Assembly (NCBI RefSeq): GCF_965363235.1
Contig: NC_134845.1
Span: 61,719,261-61,783,260 of the forward strand
Reading direction: 5' to 3'
Length of the DNA: 64,000 bases
Source of the DNA: Mytilus galloprovincialis
Taxonomy: Eukaryota > Mollusca > Bivalvia > Mytilida > Mytilidae
The notes under the pieces were generated by a model that had not been told where the DNA came from, ran no database searches, and was given only the letters and a program-made list of their open reading frames with translations. Of this stretch, positions 20,142-30,714 are shown piece by piece; position 1 is the first letter of the stretch; the number at the start of each line of letters is the position of its first letter. Made by a program: the position numbers and the translations under genes.

Positions 20142-23127
20142 AAAGGAAAAGTTTAGATGGCAAGGTTGTCACAGTGACAGGTGATCCAGTGGAATTGGAG
20201 AAGCTATAGGAATAACATTAGCTAAAGCTGGAGCTAGAGTCGCATTAGGCGCCAGACGGGTAGATAAACTAGAAGATGTGAAAAGAAAAATAGAGGAATT
20301 CGGGGGAGTTTGCATTCAAGTCAAAACAGATGTTACTGTCAGAAGCGATGTAAGATAACTTCTCCAATAATTAACCGTTAAGTGATGAAGTAACATCACA
20401 TTTAAATGCGCGAATAAACAAAATATAATAAAAAAAGAATAATAATCAAGAATGAATAATTGATATTTAACCCATATCTAACTTAAACCGGTTCGCTCGT
20501 TAACTGTGTTCCAAAATTTCATAAAAAAGGCGTTTAACGTTATGCATGTCATACAATTTCAAGAATATAGAAAAATGTAAAAATATCACAAAACCCACAA
20601 TACATGGGATTCTCTGGTCGACATACATGTACGATAGACCTCGCAGCATATTCTGCATTTCATGTTTTTGTCCTTTTAGAAACTTGGTATTGCTGGCAAA
20701 TCTTTGATAGCTCATTGTAAGTTTTTTCCCCACTATTCTCAATTCGGATCAATTGAGGACATTCACAATATATACAGAATCTTTTTTTTTCTTGAGACCG
20801 TATGAATAATTTCTAGATATAAACATGAAGATGTGGTATGATTAGATGTCTGTTTATTCTGTATTGTCGGATTGCTGTCTGAGAGGAATTTTGAAAATTA
20901 GTATCCTGACATTTAGTAAGTGCTGAAAATAAATAAGACAGGATGAATATGAATATTCTGTAACACTGTTAAAAAGCAGGAATCTGTTGTGAACAGATGT
21001 GAAGATATTTTGACGAGGTGCTAAAAAAAAGATACATTGGGATAGATAGAGTGGGTGGTCTATCTGAGAAAAACCTGCCCCTCCCAATTCTCCTGAATAT
21101 AAAGAAATGGTATCGGTCTTTTATTTGAATATTCCCATTAATTTTCAGTAGCCATTTATAGTATCCGGAAATGATCCGGAATACGCGTCTTATGCTTTTA
21201 GGTTAAGGAGCTAGTGAGGAGGACAGAAACAGAGTTGGGACCAGTCGATATAATGATCAATAATGCTGGAGCATGGTATTATACACTGGTCAAAAACTTA
21301 CACGAAGATAAATGGGATCAAATGATAGATGTAAATTGTAAAGTGAGTCTATAAAAATACTTGTTAGAAGCTGAAATATATGACGCACGGTTAAACCTTT
21401 CTATTATGGTCAACAATTTCATTATTTAGAATTAAAAATTACGAGCGAACTGTGGATTAAGTCTTCTGCGATACCAGTATGATGTGACATATCCTTTTCC
21501 GATGTCGAACTTAAACTTCCGACAGTTTAATAACTTGTGTACGCTTCATAATGTTTGTTTTAGCAATTGACAAGCAAGAATATGTTCAGCCGAAAAGTTT
21601 AAGTGGTTTGTATATTATCAAAGAATCCACATACTACCGTTGCAATGGACGAAAAAACTTTGTCTTTACCTTTGTCCTAACAAATAGCCAATGAAAAGGA
21701 TGAAACGTCATCACATGATGCTGGATAAGCCAATCAAATAAACGCAGAATCTCGTATCTCCTTTTCGTATAAATATGAATAGAATCCATAACAAGGATTG
21801 GCCATGTTTGTGTTTAATCCAACTACATTAAAAAAATTAAGGCATCAACATGATCAGTAAAAGTTATTTGACAATATTGATTATAATGCTTGATATGGAG
21901 TAAGTACATTGTTTATTTAGTATATTTCCTGTGATATTTTAAATAGGGATTGACTAATGGCGTCGGAGCAGTTATAGACCAGATGGTTAAGCGTAAGTCA
22001 GGTCACATTGTGAATATATCGTCTGATTCAGGCAAGAGGGTATGTTTTTACATTGTCTATACAATGTGTTATGGTGTTGTGGTCTGTTGTGGTCTGTTGT
22101 GGTCTGACTAGTTTGTAAGAAGTCAATTTGATTACGGCAATCTAAATATAACTAGTGAAAATGATTAAATCAATCTTAATATCACTAGTCAAATTACTTA
22201 AAGCTATCTCTTAAAAAAGGCGAAAATTATATAAATCACGGAACTGACCAATTGTGACATTAAATAATCAAATGTATTTATTGGCTTATTATGTACTTAT
22301 TTGAATTTCCCAAAAATGATTGCGATTTTTTTTTTACCTACTAGTTAGTTTATATTTTAGCCTATGCCCGTAAGATGAAATAAAACTTAAAGATGGTGCT
22401 TGCTTCGTTACTATGATATATTCCCTTTCAATTCTTATCTTATGAACAAAACACAAAAAAGATCAACTGAAAATTTCAAACATGTATGTACCACCAACTG
22501 GACATGTCCACACAATACCTATTAAGGTACTATGGTATTGCTTTGCCATCTTTGATAGTAATTGATGGTTTCATGTTGTTTTTTTTATATAAAAGATCCA
22601 ATTGTCGATGTTAACATTGTTCTCCTCTCATACCTAGTGTGTATACTACTGTTGCCTTCATTTAACAGTAATGCAGTTCATTTGAATGATTTTTTTTTTT
22701 TTATCTCAATGAAGATACTATATTTTACATAGTGACCATATTTTTCAATTTTCTACAGGCGTTTTTTTATCCTAAAAATTTAATCGGTTACCATACTTTT
22801 TGTTTTGTTTTTAATTTATATCTTAATATTTTAATTAAAACGATATCAACATATAATATGCCAAAATATGAAAACTTCAATGCTGTTTATTGATTAACTA
22901 TCTTAAATATCTTTTTCACTGTTTTGCTATTTTAACATTTAGATATTAAACTCATATTATTTTAGGGATTTCCTGGTCTAGCAGTGTACACCGGAAGCAA
23001 GTTCTTCATGGAGGGATTCTCCCAGACATTAAGACAGGAAGTGTGTAAGCTGGGAATTCGAGTAACCGTTGTCCAACCGGGAAGTGTCAATGTCCCGGAT
23101 ACGGCAGACAAACATGTCGATCCAGAG
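20142..23127 (+). pseudogene. Short-chain dehydrogenase/reductase, four exons, probably inactivated
   Basis: Exons 20142-20349, 21202-21342, 21947-22039 and 22966-23127 have AG acceptors and GT donors (GTAAGA, GTGAGT, GTATGT, GTATGC), and those after the first are phase 0. In order they give LDGKVVTVTG..GIGEAIGITL (Rossmann cofactor site), ARRVDKLE, ELGPVDIMINNAGAW (NNAG motif), GHIVNISSDSGKR (catalytic Ser strand) and GLAVYTGSKFF (YxxxK catalytic pair), then VVQPGSV. This is a classical NAD(P)-dependent SDR. Two faults: one base is missing at about 20183 inside TGxxxGxG, shifting the frame into stops, and no last exon is recognisable after 23127, where retroelement fragments begin. No exon with a start codon was found upstream. 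A base-calling error could explain the first fault. Intron 3 contains a small 11-bp triplicate (22074-22108). Confidence 0.8.
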
Positions 23128-23344
23128 GTATGCATAATAATAAGTGTTTTCCCTGTTTTTTTAATACTTTCCGTTTTCTTTTGGTTAAGTGAATAATAAA
23201 GTGACACTCATCAACTTAATTTCGGATATATATCGGTAAGCTTTACATATATTATTGACGTAATAGACTAACAAGATAAGCCAATAAATTCCAATGAAAG
23301 AAATCGTTACATAATTGACCGAGTCATTTCTAAAACAAACAAAA

Positions 23345-23460
23345 CTATGCAGTATGGGCTTTGTTCATGGTTGAAGGCTGTACAGTGATCTATATCTGTT
23401 AAATTATGTGTCATAAGGTCTCTTGTGGAGAGTCCCTTTGGTCATCATACCATGTCTTCT
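23345..23460 (+). repeat. Mussel interspersed repeat
   Basis: TATGCAGTATGGGCTTTGTT...GGTTGAAGGCTGTACAGTGA...ATCATACCATGTCTTCT, the same family as 42420-42555. Confidence 0.75.
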
Positions 23461-23715
23461 TTTTATAAGAACGTTTGACTAAAGGTTAAGTACAACTTCA
23501 TGCGTTTTTTAAATTTTTTTTTCATTTTTCTGCAATATTTAAAAAAAAACCTATCAATGCATCTTTTTTTCTTTTAATAGTGATATCATTCTTTGACATA
23601 ATATTACTTTAATTATAAAATGAAAACTTTTTTAATACAACATTTGTTTTTCTTTTCATTTTAGACATAATTGTTGTTTTCTGAGCATTGACGTATCAAT
23701 TATATGTTATATAAG

Positions 23716-23781
23716 CCATGGCGTTGTCAGTTTATTTTAGATTTATGAGTGATTGTCCCTTTGGTATCTTTCGTCCCTCTT
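23716..23781 (+). mobile_element. 66-bp solo RT-family tail with 16-bp target duplication
   Basis: CCATGGCGTTGTCAGTTTAT to TCGTCCCTCTT is the last part of tail A. TTATATGTTATATAAG occurs exactly at 23700-23715 and again at 23782-23797 on both sides, a perfect direct repeat. The few 3' bases TTATA of the element may overlap the right copy. Confidence 0.8.
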
Positions 23782-23797
23782 TTATATGTTATATAAG

Positions 23798-24511
23798 TGT
23801 GACATAGGGAATAGCCCTCTTAGCATGTTTCATCTACATTATCGACCATGATTTTTTGTTATCAGTGTTTTTTTAAGATACGTACATGTACATGTACCCG
23901 ATATTTATTCCATACTCTTAAAAAAAATTATAAATTGAAGGAAAATTTAAACCAGCCGAGGAAAATAAAAGCCCTCAAAGATGAAAACATCGTTCGTAGT
24001 TTGTTGTAGAACCAGTCCATGTTTTATTTGATGACAGTTCTAGAGTCTACGATCATTAGAGTTTATATGAGCTCTTGTTCTGAATGCATCTGATGAAATT
24101 GATAGCCTTTTTCGGTTGCAATCTACATGGTATATAATACACATGTCAATTACTTTGAAATTAGTAAAATATCCCTACACATGTATGTGTACTGCACATT
24201 ATTTCAATCACAGAAGCATTTTGAGTACCAAGATTCATCACAATGTAATTCATAGAAGATCATCATTTTAGATGAAAAATATAAAAACTTGCGTGTAATC
24301 TTGATGATAAAAAATTTACCCTTTTCATGGAGATTTTCATTTCTTTGGACAGGAAAATACGTCTGAGATCTTTGATATGCAAGTATACGATTTTTTTGGC
24401 TTGAACACGCTGTGTTTAGATACATGCTTTCAAATATTCGATTGTAAGATTGTTGATAAAAGTAAAAAATGGTTTAAGACAATGAAATTGAGAATGTGTA
24501 CTGAAAATAGG
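23798..24511. other. Gene-free stretch
   Basis: A/T-rich; nothing recognisable. It would be the place for a lost last SDR exon. Confidence 0.4.
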
Positions 24512-24895
24512 CGCTAGTATGGGAAGTAAATGCAGCCCAGAAATTTGTGATATTAGAGCATTCGAAGGTATCAATGAAATTGTTGAAAAATATAAGTATG
24601 AAAATAAGATCTTATTTTACGGAAGGTATAGAGATGATGCATTTATAATAGATCATTCATCCCGAGAAGAGGTTAAGCATTTTTTTTTAAAATAGCAAAT
24701 GATCATCACCCTTTATTAAAGTCTACTTATGAAATTTCAGACGAAGAAATTATTATTCTCGATACTGTCGTACATAAAGGGTTGAGGTTCAGGAACACCG
24801 GTATCCTTGACATACAGAGCTACACCAAACGAAATGTAGGGAGCTATTTCCAAAACCACCAATGGTGGCATATAGTAGACATCGGAACTTAAAAG
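24512..24895 (+). mobile_element. Penelope-like reverse transcriptase fragment (decayed)
   Basis: Frame 1 reads IGASMGSKCSPEICDIRAFE and then FYGRYRDDAFIIDH, the G-x-MG-SP and RYxDD boxes of a Penelope-type RT. After a frameshift near 24690 the other frame reads PLLKSTYEISDEEIIILDTV, then KGLRFRNTGILDIQSYTKRN, matching the downstream FLDT..Y and LDI region of that RT class. Stops and shifts make it non-functional. It runs in the same direction as the hammerhead array that begins about 165 bases later, as expected if the array is the element's terminal repeat. Confidence 0.7.
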
Positions 24896-25171
24896 AAATA
24901 CTGACTAGATCGGTAGTCAAAGCTTAGTACAATATGAAGGATTGGGTCAGGACCCCTGATGAAGCACCTACCCTTCATATGAGCCACGGAATCTTATAGA
25001 GTTTGTCCTATTCTGTGTTGGGTCCTGGAGGATAGGCAAACGTGGCTGATAGTTACTTCCAGACATTCAATATTACTTTAGCTGTATTTGGCAAAACTTT
25101 TAGGACGTTTTGGTCCTCAATGCTCTTCAATTTCGTACTTTAATTGGCCTTTTCAACAATATTTGATTCGA

Positions 25172-25215
25172 GCGTTACTAATGAGTCTTTTGTAGATTAA
25201 ACGCGCATCTGGCAT
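25172..25215 (+). ncRNA. Decayed hammerhead ribozyme (array unit 1)
   Basis: Core CTAATGA (invariant G5 changed) and TAAA in place of GAAA. The cleavage triplet is ATC, allowed by the NUH rule, but the core changes should abolish cutting. Confidence 0.75.
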
Positions 25216-25530
25216 ACATATAATTTCAATCCTGTTCTCTATGATGAAAATATTTACAAACACTGGGTCGATGCCACTGCTGGTGGAGTTTTAATTCCCC
25301 GATGGTAATACAAGCCTAGTAGTCCGCGTTTCTGTGTTGACTTGAGTTATCATTGATATGTTCATAATTATAAATTAACTGTCAACAAAACATTTAATTT
25401 TTGAAATACTAAGGCTTTTCTACCTCAGGAATAGATTACCTTAACTGTATTTGGCAAAACTTTTACAAATGTTTGGTCCTCAATGATTTTCATTTGTACA
25501 TCATTTGCTCTTTGAACATTTTTTATTCGA

Positions 25531-25574
25531 GCGTCACTGATAAGTCTTTTGTAGACGAAACGCGCGTCTGGCGT
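25531..25574 (+). ncRNA. Nearly intact hammerhead ribozyme (array unit 2)
   Basis: Stems I (GCGTCA/TGGCGT) and II, GAAA and GTC are intact; the core is CTGATAA, changing the catalytic G8 to A. One base from the consensus, predicted inactive. Confidence 0.8.
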
Positions 25575-25840
25575 AAATATATAATTTCAATCCTGGTTTC
25601 TATGATGAGTTTATTTACAACCAATGCTGGTGGAGTTTGAATTTCCTGAGGGTATATATCACCAGACATGTAGTCAGCACTTTTGTGTTTAATTGAGTTA
25701 TCATTGATATGTTCATAGTTATAAATTAACTATAAACACAACTTTGAATTTTTGAATTACTTAGACTTGGCCAATTTTTTTTTATGAATTTCTGGTCCTC
25801 AATGCTCTCCAAGTGTAACTCTTGTTGCCTTGTTTACGCA

Positions 25841-27269
25841 ATTTCATGACAGAACAAAAGTATTGACCACAGTTAATCAAATAAACAGGGGACAGCTCAA
25901 TCTTTCTACAAACAGGAAATTATATTTTCTCGAAAATTAAAGACAAACAAAAAGTTTAGCAAAATAAGTTTTAACCACATGATCATCTTATAAATACTCT
26001 ATCGATTGTTTTATCAGGGATATATTCAAATGTATCAAGATATCTGACCAATCTGTTGTTCGTTGTTGTTTCAAATTGTTGTTAATAGTAGTTGTTGGAT
26101 GTGTTGGCACGGGCTGTGTAATGTCATAGTTGTCATAGTTGTAGGTGTTTTGTGTTTTGTGTTTTGTTTTGACAGGACGTCACCACAATCGTATACACAA
26201 TTAAGAAATCATTCATGGCAGCCGTAGATTTGTTGTCATTTAACCATGAGTTGGGCATTTATATTCGTTTTATTACCCTGAATGATTCTAATAGGACAGA
26301 TTCGGTTATTGTGTTAACCGTGAAAGCCCTATACATACGATACTGTTTTGGCTGTTCCGTATTACCCAATGTTGATAATATAAAAAATATTATATAATTC
26401 AATTACTATTTTTTTTAATTGCATTTCCACTTATATGATTGCTTGCACTGTAATTTTGTTCGTTCTGATGCGTACAATAAGCTTTAAAGCGCTCTGTATT
26501 TTCATTTTATTTTTTTGTTTACGGAAACATACTTGTGATGTCACCTTGTTACATTGCCATGCCCTGACAATAATATCATCTCGCAGATTTTTCATTTTAT
26601 GACATTTTACCAGGAAAGATAAATTGAAATGAACCGATTTTTTTATTTTGATGTAGAATAGAGATAAATATATATTGTATCTTAATATTGGCCTACGTAT
26701 GCTGGGGGTTTTGATGTCGAAAATTTAGAATATCTGATAGTGTAAATAAGTTGGTCGCAACTCGGAACAGTCGTTTTGTGTATTACTGCGTTTGCGCTGA
26801 AGGCAGATATATTGTGATTATATTGGTTGACGATAATAGGTCGTCATAATAGAATCGTCGGTCATTGTTATAAAATACTCTACCTTTTAAGAATGCATTC
26901 ACTAGATATGTATTGATAGTTGATACATGTAAACAGAAGTATATAATTATATATCTCAATATATTTATTAATTATATGGAACTTTATAAAAATTTAGTAT
27001 AGTGATTACGAATCATTCAGGAAATAGTTTTGACTTCACTTTGTTTTTTCAAGCGAATATATTTTGTTATATTTTAATTTCAATATGAGAAAGTATATAT
27101 TAAGTATGGTTTACATTGTATCACTAAACTTGCATCGTGTGTTATAATCTATGTAGAGAATGACTTAACACCGCTTGCATATTGTTGCTCTATATCACAA
27201 GTGCATAGATTTGGGCCTGCACTATCAACGTAAGGATCAATAAAATTTTCTCACTACATTTATATTTTT
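25841..27269. other. Gene-free stretch, 3' flank of the Mab-21/cGLR gene
   Basis: A/T-rich. The first AATAAA on the - strand after the stop at 27270 is at 26964-26969. Simple TGTTTTG repeats lie near 26145-26175. No other gene recognised. Confidence 0.45.
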
Positions 27270-29282
27270 TCACACGTTTAGAAGTTTAGACATCCTTTCA
27301 TTTAATGACCGACATACCAAATCATCACATTGCAAAGCCTCCTCATAATAATGATAAGCTTTGTCCTTGTGACCAGATATCTCATGACATACTCCAAGTA
27401 TTGTAAATGTATTCGATAATTTGCTTAATGGTCTGCAGTTTGATATCATTGTTAAATAACTTAATGCCTGTTGTCTGTTGAAAGTATCCCCATTATGATG
27501 ATAGCATAAATATCTGAGGCAGTGAGACATTACAATAGATGGGACTGCGAAGAGACCGTCTTTTACCTCCAGCTGTAGTTCCTGTGGTATTAATGATGAG
27601 TGCTTTAAGTATGTTATATATTCTGCTATAGCTATTCTCATCCTGTCATTCAATGAAATTGTATGATGTAATTTTTGCCTGTAACTATTTAGATGTACTT
27701 CGCATTCTTGCTTTTTACAATTAAACGCTAAATCAGGTGACAATCTTGATAGAACATAATCAGTAAGTTTTAGTGTAACATTGAACTGTCCCGTTACATA
27801 AAAAAACGACGCGTATAACAACCAACCAGAAGCAGCATCTGTCTTGGTGCCATCTTGTAAATGTCTATGATAACATTTGCGTATGTTGTACCCGTTTTCT
27901 ATTGTGCTTAGAGGTGGTAGTAGTTGTGATATATATTGACTGGCTTTAGCATAATATAATTGACATACACCTGTAGTAAATGAAGATGATTCTGACTTAA
28001 TGAATGTTTCACAAAATGTACGTACTTTATAACAGCTTTGAATTTTAGTTGGATGGGTTGTTACTGCATTTATCCTGTAGAAGAGATAGTCTAACATAAT
28101 AAAAGAAGATTCACACTTTGGATATAATAAACGGTGAGTTGTATTTTCATGCTGAAATAAATTTGTTAACAATCCACCTATCCCTCCAAATTTTATACTC
28201 TCAAGTACACTAAGTAGTATCTTATTGTTATTTTGATTGATCTTTCCTAAGAACATATTTTGTTCAGGTATAAAATAGTTCGGACAAAAGCAGATGTTTA
28301 CCCATGATATTAATTTATCTAGACATAAAGCAAAACAATGAAACAATTTAGATAACTGAAAAGTATCAATATCATCTTCCTCCGAGACCCAGAATAAAGT
28401 CATCTTCAGAAAGTAGGAACACAATAAATCTTTGACATTATTATTTGTGTTAACGATACATTTCAATGTCAATTTGAGTAGACCGTAACATAATAATTGA
28501 GTGAAGTTGAACGAATGTATAAGCATTTGTTCTGCAACAGAGAAAGACAATCTCCATAGAATGTCGTTATCTGGTAAAGTCTTAGGTCCTATAGGTACTA
28601 ATAAACATCCATAATTTATAATTCTCTCAATTACTAAATTAGGGGGCCATTGCCGTCGATGACGTGATGCCCATGGAATTACGCTGTACGGTAGATATTT
28701 ACTCCGAACGCAGTATGCAATATCAATCGTCTGTTGTTGGTCTGATAAACAAGGACCATGTACAAATACCGGGTTTATGCGTGTCGATTGTTTATTACTA
28801 TCAATGAAGCCGTTAACTGATGCAAACAATTTTTTACATTTGAGTTTGATTATCTTTTTGGTAACCTTCTCCTCGGTTACAGGTATACCATTAGATATTA
28901 CTCTGAGGAGACTGTTTTGCTCTATTGCTACAAATCTGAGTCTAACAAATCCCGGATAGTCAACATCTGTTTCCATAACGAATGTAGTACGTTGTATTGG
29001 GTGTTTAATGTTACTTATATTCTGAATTACGTCTGCGTCTTCTCTTACCCACATTATATCTATGTCACTTCCTGGTAAATCAAGACCTTCTGCTAAACTT
29101 CCACTTGATATTTTTGTTCCAAAAGTCCATAGTGCATTGTCAAAAATATCTTTCAAAATGAACAGTCGTTGTCTCGTTCGTATATCTATTTCAGTACCAA
29201 TTGCTTTTACTAAATGTTCCTGAAGGGATTTCTCTCTAGGATTATTTTCGATCCAAAAGAAGTCATCTACAAAACAATACAT
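27270..29282 (-). CDS. Mab-21/cGAS-like nucleotidyltransferase with C-terminal TPR-like helices
   Basis: A 670-residue protein in one uninterrupted exon. The nucleotidyltransferase signature is SGSLAEGLDLPGSDIDIMWV: Gly-Ser at 61-62 and metal-binding Asp73 and Asp75. A third acidic residue, Asp187, lies in QTIDIAYCVRSKYLP, so the catalytic triad is present. The helical Mab-21 half follows (WPPNLVIERI, GCLLVPIGPKTLP, WRLSFSVAEQMLIHSFNFTQ). The last ~90 residues (YLTMISNCRPLSKLSNTFTI... YYEEAL) look like TPR-type helical pairs. Families of this kind are expanded in bivalves, and relatives make cyclic dinucleotides after sensing nucleic acid and signal to STING; many Mab-21 members have no known activity. 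Sensing is therefore inference. No zinc ribbon of the vertebrate cGAS type is obvious. The start is the first Met of the frame. Confidence 0.85.
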   Translation of the reverse strand: MYCFVDDFFWIENNPREKSLQEHLVKAIGTEIDIRTRQRLFILKDIFDNALWTFGTKISSGSLAEGLDLPGSDIDIMWVREDADVIQNISNIKHPIQRTTFVMETDVDYPGFVRLRFVAIEQNSLLRVISNGIPVTEEKVTKKIIKLKCKKLFASVNGFIDSNKQSTRINPVFVHGPCLSDQQQTIDIAYCVRSKYLPYSVIPWASRHRRQWPPNLVIERIINYGCLLVPIGPKTLPDNDILWRLSFSVAEQMLIHSFNFTQLLCYGLLKLTLKCIVNTNNNVKDLLCSYFLKMTLFWVSEEDDIDTFQLSKLFHCFALCLDKLISWVNICFCPNYFIPEQNMFLGKINQNNNKILLSVLESIKFGGIGGLLTNLFQHENTTHRLLYPKCESSFIMLDYLFYRINAVTTHPTKIQSCYKVRTFCETFIKSESSSFTTGVCQLYYAKASQYISQLLPPLSTIENGYNIRKCYHRHLQDGTKTDAASGWLLYASFFYVTGQFNVTLKLTDYVLSRLSPDLAFNCKKQECEVHLNSYRQKLHHTISLNDRMRIAIAEYITYLKHSSLIPQELQLEVKDGLFAVPSIVMSHCLRYLCYHHNGDTFNRQQALSYLTMISNCRPLSKLSNTFTILGVCHEISGHKDKAYHYYEEALQCDDLVCRSLNERMSKLLNV

Positions 29283-29604
29283 ATTTTTACCGATCTATGA
29301 TAATGCCGTTCGTAAACTGAAGTTATCTTCTATAAGCAATCATGCTTAATGGAAGGTTAGTATTGAGTAGTATACACACACAATTGACACATAGTTTTGT
29401 ATAGTTTATTATCGATTTATGAGTTTGACGTATACATTTTTGAAACCTCACAGATATAAATATTGTTGTGAAACTAACTATTATTTTGTTACTTTCAAAT
29501 AATGTCAGTCTTTAGTAGACTAAATAAAAGGCCAAATAAAGTACGTAGTTGCTGATAAAAGACCAAAACCTGTTACATACCAGAATCCCTTTGTTTAATA
29601 GTTA

Positions 29605-29775
29605 TTAAAGGTACCAGGATTATAATTTAGTACGCCAGACGCGCGTTTCGTCTACATAAGACTCATCAGTGACGCTCATATGAAAATATCTATAAAGTTA
29701 AACAAGTACGAAGTTGAAGAGCATTGAGGATAAAAAATTCTAAAAAAGTTGTGCTAAATATCCGGTTTTTGTTAG
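29605..29775 (-). repeat. Single, well-preserved hammerhead repeat copy
   Basis: On the - strand: TTTAGCACAAC..., a TTTATCCTCAATGCTCTTCA block, CTTCGTACTTGTTTAACTTT, the ribozyme, then ACTAAATTATAATCCTGGTA and TAATAACTATT, where homology stops. It lies 320-490 bases upstream of the Mab-21-type start codon, in the same orientation. Confidence 0.85.
29632..29675 (-). ncRNA. Hammerhead ribozyme, intact consensus copy
   Basis: Read on the - strand: GCGTCA, CTGATGA, GTCT-TATGT-AGAC, GAAA, C-GCGC-G, GTC, TGGCGT. Every core base is consensus and all stems pair. As a monomer its stem III is only one to two pairs, so cutting may be slow. Confidence 0.87.
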
Positions 29776-30071
29776 GGAACAACCATTTAACTTAAAAAAA
29801 AAGAAGAGTGGGGTTATTTTCTTTATTATAAAATAAATATTCTGAATCTCAGTTTGATGAAGAAGAAAATAATATCTGGCTGAGCAGATGACGAAAAAAA
29901 TATCCTAAATTCATAATTCAATTACCTTATAGTGTGAAATATTGAAAACTAAAATAATTTGAATGATAGCCTTGAAAAACTAAAGTTCAAACTTCACACT
30001 TTGCGGGAAAAAACAATTCTGACTCGGACTCGGAAGTAGTTGGGTTGCTCCCTTAAGGAATCTGCTTTACA

Positions 30072-30077
30072 TTTATT
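30072..30077 (-). terminator. Poly(A) signal of the 176-residue gene
   Basis: AATAAA on the - strand, about 30 bases past the stop codon at 30108. Confidence 0.5.
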
Positions 30078-30107
30078 TGTTTCCTGTGCATTATTTTGAT
30101 ATCTTCA

Positions 30108-30638
30108 TTACAAATTTGTCATTTTCCTATGTTTGGCCAGGGTGATGTCTGTTTTTCGTTTCCTAATGGTCATGGTGTTGTCTGTTTGTCTTTTGTTTTT
30201 TTTATGACTATTTTCCCCTTTTAAGACTGGTTTTTCATTTGTATTACAACAAAATCTAGTAGACGCCGTCATCGTCTGGGGTTCTAGACAAAGTAGATAA
30301 TGATTACCTGTATTGCTGTCAGTACAATTCTGTAAATATTCCAGATATTCATTTGAAGATTTGTCAGGATATCTAAGGTTTATTATCCACTGTTCTTTTC
30401 TCTTCCTTCTTTCTAAACAAGCTTTATACACTCGTTCAAACTGTCGGATTGTTAGTCCGAAAACATCATTTGAAATTACCATTCCTCCATCTAAGGATTG
30501 GCTGAGTAAAGGGGTAAATTTACGCTTTCCACGGTATGGAAAACGTTTTACACCGTATATTTCCCAATAAGTGATCTTCCTCATTCCAAATAAATTCCCA
30601 TCGTCACAAATGTATTGGTTTGTGGAGTTTGCGTTCAT
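30108..30638 (-). CDS. Unrecognised 176-residue protein with a basic tail
   Basis: I do not recognise this protein. The start Met at 30638 lies about 40 bases into an exon whose acceptor (TTTATTGCAG) ends at 30680, so an upstream untranslated exon is expected; the in-frame Met further up at 30710 would lie in the intron. The N-terminal two-thirds has mixed composition with several aromatic-basic stretches (KITYWEIYGVKRFPYRGKRK, RQFERVYKACLERRKRKEQW). The last ~45 residues are rich in Lys, Arg and Thr (SHKKNKRQTDN, TIRKRKTDITLAKHRKM), which could direct it to the nucleus or nucleic acid; that is a guess. There is no signal peptide or membrane segment. A poly(A) signal follows. The DNA under the C-terminus partly resembles an interspersed repeat (CATGGTGTTGTCTGTTTGTC), so the tail may derive from a repeat. 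It is upstream of the Mab-21-type gene on the same strand. Confidence 0.5.
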   Translation of the reverse strand: MNANSTNQYICDDGNLFGMRKITYWEIYGVKRFPYRGKRKFTPLLSQSLDGGMVISNDVFGLTIRQFERVYKACLERRKRKEQWIINLRYPDKSSNEYLEYLQNCTDSNTGNHYLLCLEPQTMTASTRFCCNTNEKPVLKGENSHKKNKRQTDNTMTIRKRKTDITLAKHRKMTNL

Positions 30639-30714
30639 GGTGCTCCTAGACAGGAGGGAACTACGAAAGTAGAAGATGCCTGCAATAAAGTTGCAATCAG
30701 TTAAACTCAACTAT

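Larger units (their letters stand above)
25060..25840 (+). repeat. Decayed hammerhead repeat array, period 359 bp
   Basis: Three partial units. Ribozyme regions start at 25172 and 25531 (359 apart); TTGGTCCTCAATG blocks precede them (25110, 25470) and a third, without a ribozyme, is at 25792. CACTGGGTCGATGCCACTGC and CTGGTGGAG blocks match the array at 1-690. Confidence 0.85.

Noticed and set aside
20500-20742. 80-codon frame on the - strand in the first SDR intron
   Set aside because: No recognisable family, no start or splice context, and it lies within an intron.
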